Below, piece after piece: positions 50,001 through 55,163 of a stretch of DNA of 55,163 bases (positions are counted from its first letter, which is position 1; every line of letters starts with the position of its first letter). Origin of the DNA: Perkinsus olseni (lineage: Eukaryota > Perkinsozoa > Perkinsida > Perkinsidae). The position numbers were made by a program, and so were the translations under genes. A model generated the notes under the pieces. That model had not been told where the DNA came from. It made no database searches and worked only from the letters and a program-made list of their open reading frames with translations. The stretch spans positions 1 through 55,163 of the forward strand of contig JABANP010000351.1 in the NCBI GenBank assembly GCA_013115135.1, written 5' to 3'.

Positions 50001-52191
50001 CGCGGTAACCGAAGGCTCCTCATCTTCTCATCTCTACAATAATATGCCGACAAATATTTGTAGGATTTTGACGAAAATCCTAAAATTCCCAAAATCCCCT
50101 TACCAAAATTTGGACGAACCCCGTTCCCTAAGCGATTTAACAAATCATAAAAACATAACGGAAATTCACTCTGAAAGAAGAATAAACTCCCTTCTTCTAC
50201 CCTGCCAATACCAACGAAATTCTCCCAAAAATTTCAGAAAAATCCCCCAAAAATTCCCTTTCCGCCCTTTACTACGATTCTGACGGTATGCTGTGTATCC
50301 TGGTGATCCTCTTAGCCGGCCCTCGACCAACACTCCCACCCAACTTCTCGCCGTCATTTCCCAACACCCTCGGCGTCGCTATCATCACCGGAGTCGTCGA
50401 TCCATCGGCCGCTTCAAAGCCTTCATGATGAGAGAACGCCAAGGCCGCGGCCGGTGTCATGTCCCCGGTTTTCTCGTGGATGCGCAAACCCCTCAGAAGA
50501 ACCTCAGTCGGAGAATCTTCTGCTGCTGGGGAGGTCGAATCGATCGGCAGAGACGGCGGCGCAGTCATACCAAATTTCTCACAACTTTCCTCTGAATGAC
50601 GCCAAGGAGTGGACATTACCCCCATAACCTGATCGAGCACAGCAGTGGCAGTAGACACCATAATGGGGTTGCACTGTCACCGCCGCGCGTATCTTTTTTT
50701 TCGTGAAAAGCACGGGTCGACCTCGCACTATTAACCAACTCAAAGTAAATTCGCCTTTTTCCTTTCCTCAGCAAGACTACTGTACATCCTCTCTGATACC
50801 AACTTTTTCGCAACTCGTAGAAAGAAGAATAGCATAATCCGAGAATGATACACGGTAGGCTACTATCACTACAAACCGAAAGTTCGCGAAGGAGTGGTAC
50901 GGCGATGATGCATCTTCAATCAATCTGGTCAAGTCAAGTAACGGCCACAATAATCGCTAAACTAGCGATGCGCCTCGATAATTTCGTGGCGCGTGACGGA
51001 TCCAAACAACAGACGACCCAAACAATTCCCGTACGAAAATATGCAAACATTTACCGCTTCGCTTCGCTAAATACAAGTGAACAGAAACAAGTCTCTGGCT
51101 AGCAGGAATGAACGCAGCCGGGCGAAGCAAACCGCGCTCGCCCGGCTGATCGATTTGTGAATCTGCCGCTCAGAGACTGATGAATAATAACAGTGTTGTA
51201 GGAGTAGGAGAAACATAGCAAATATCGAAAATAGCAACTGGGATCTGGCAGAGGCGTGGTAGGAGATCAACAGCAACCGCGATTTGGTAGAGGTGCGGTA
51301 GAATGGCATTAACAATCATAATTATAATCCTCGTACGACGGGAGCAGTCCAAGGGAGCCGTAAAGCGGGTAAAACACGGGCCACGTTCGCATTCTCCTCA
51401 AGAATTGCTGATAAAAAATACACCCTAAACCCCCTTCCTGTACCCTCCCCTCTATCACCTGGACCGGTTCTCCCTCCGCTGATATCGATCGTTGACTCGG
51501 CCGAAGCGTAACAACGCTGCTTCTCGGCGTGCCTCTTGTGGATGCACAAATTCCTGATAATATAGAAAAACATTTCTTCTCCGGACGTAATTTTTTCGGG
51601 TGCCGAAAAATACCTCTCGCCGGAATAGAACCCTGGATGTCCGCAAGTAAACATCACAACTCACCTCAATAGGCTAATCGCCGCGACTCTCTACGAAAAG
51701 CGAAAATTGCTAAAATATTGCACACTACTAGAAAGAATGCAAGATTCGGACGCGAACGGTTCTCCAATCCCGGTTCGCCCCTGGTACTTTAATTTTTCCG
51801 GAAAATCGACATGTCGAATTTTCTTTTACATCAAGAGCGAACTTTTGCAGAATGAGGATCGCAAAAATTCCCCAACAGTACAAATATTTATTTCAGAAAA
51901 ATCTGGCCGCCGCAAAATTCAGAAAATTAAGTCGTCGTAACGTAAAAGTTTCCCAAATTTTTGCTCAACAACCGTGGTATCCGAAGGGAAGTCGGGTCGG
52001 ACGAACTCACCCTCAGCGGCGAGGAGCTCCTCGTCGTAATCATCCAACCCAGCAAAATACGCATCCCGTTCAAGAAACTCCGCAGCCTGAATAAATGGTA
52101 TCTTAGGTTGAAGCGTGCACAACTCAAAATAGCCCACCTTAGTTTGCTTCAAAAGCTCGTCTTCCGAGGCGCTGTCTGGTCGAGGAAACTC
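47078..52191 (-). CDS. Unrecognised intron-rich gene (or two genes) downstream of the CDPK
   Basis: A series of minus-strand exons with good coding character. 52191-52138: EFPRPDSASEDELLKQTK. 52086-52011: AAEFLERDAYFAGLDDYDEE. About 50661-50276: STATAVLDQVMGVMSTPWRH, TEVLLRGLRIHEKTGDMTPA, with a possible ATG start at 50661. 48639 to about 48555: FADVNSFEDLHTPMGSPGDF. About 48450-48340: YLHTYRDLDSPTHVEM and LRHLLAECQQFLTDLLGENF. About 47945-47846: GRGVAARHVLAVLERDPMHY. About 47640-47478: ENIKMNLLAAAELDSTGDAA. About 47260-47078: GGTECNEGGEYGLDGSSINV ending EDAFDK-stop. Introns are AT-rich with GGAAAATTTTCC-like words and the GTATCTTAGG motif. No domain recognised; the number of genes is unresolved. 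Confidence 0.45.
52098..52117 (+). repeat. GTATCTTAGGTTGAAGCGTG motif, one of a dispersed intronic set
   Basis: Related words at 48241-48253 (inverted), 49505-49515 (inverted), 52242-52269, 52624-52647, 52786-52813, 53056-53068 (inverted), 53608-53634 and about 54354-54370 (inverted). They fall between exons of the right-hand genes or in their flanks. Confidence 0.8.
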
Positions 52192-52308
52192 TATGATACT
52201 TTTATTTTGACAATTCAATAACCTAAAGATACCCCATGAGCGTATCTTAGGTCGAACCGTGTCAGTTACAGACTCCCAAGATACTCCAGGCAACAGCCAT
52301 CCAGTTAC

Positions 52309-55156
<2,848 letters not shown>

Positions 55157-55163
55157 CTGAAAA

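Overview
This window looks like nuclear DNA of an intron-rich alveolate protist, most likely a Perkinsus-type perkinsozoan. That is an inference from several features: a calcium-dependent protein kinase (CDPK) with short GT-AG introns, a plant-type histidine phosphatase split into at least eight exons, an N-acylethanolamine acid amidase relic, secreted proteins with an EPGHYxG motif, and very repeat-rich intergenic DNA. There are no bacterial operons or ribosome binding sites.

Layout. 0.76-2.6 kb: broken hAT transposase. 2.8-6.9 kb: a decayed inverted duplication of about 2 kb arms carrying head-to-head copies of a secreted-protein gene. 7.2-9.7 kb: an unrecognised gene and a frameshifted NAAA-like gene. 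10.7-12.4 kb: a well-resolved histidine phosphatase gene. 14.7-19.2 kb (minus strand): two EPGHYxG genes and a membrane-anchored nucleotide-sugar glycosyltransferase. 21.7 kb: a small secreted protein. 23.5-44.5 kb: an accessory region with six copies of a four-part, 12-cysteine secreted family (called YEKP family here), an intact 320 bp hAT-type MITE with 8 bp target duplication, and a tandem duplication of a 6.2-6.4 kb unit (31.9-38.1 and 38.1-44.5 kb). Each duplicated unit carries two YEKP genes, an array of tRNA-Thr genes (10 and 12 units) and an inverted-repeat element. 47-55 kb (minus strand): an unrecognised multi-exon gene, then a CDPK that runs off the right edge.

The most striking observation is a recurrent 22-base signature scattered through about 2.8-45.3 kb. 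For an 8-base word t1-t8 it reads t1-t7, then the full reverse complement of t1-t8, then t2-t8. In at least eight places a duplicated copy of the same locus lacks the insertion, and the length difference is exactly 14 bases. This is the product expected if a hAT-type element left an 8 bp target duplication and was excised through flank hairpins offset by one base, with the two opened hairpins annealing over the 8 bases. The intact hAT MITE at 26.03-26.35 kb and the hAT transposase relic fit this. I know of no description of such full-length palindromic footprints as a major source of indels in this lineage.

Limits: exon models were built by eye from frames, splice sites and paralogue comparison. 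No homology search was possible. All family assignments rest on remembered motifs.
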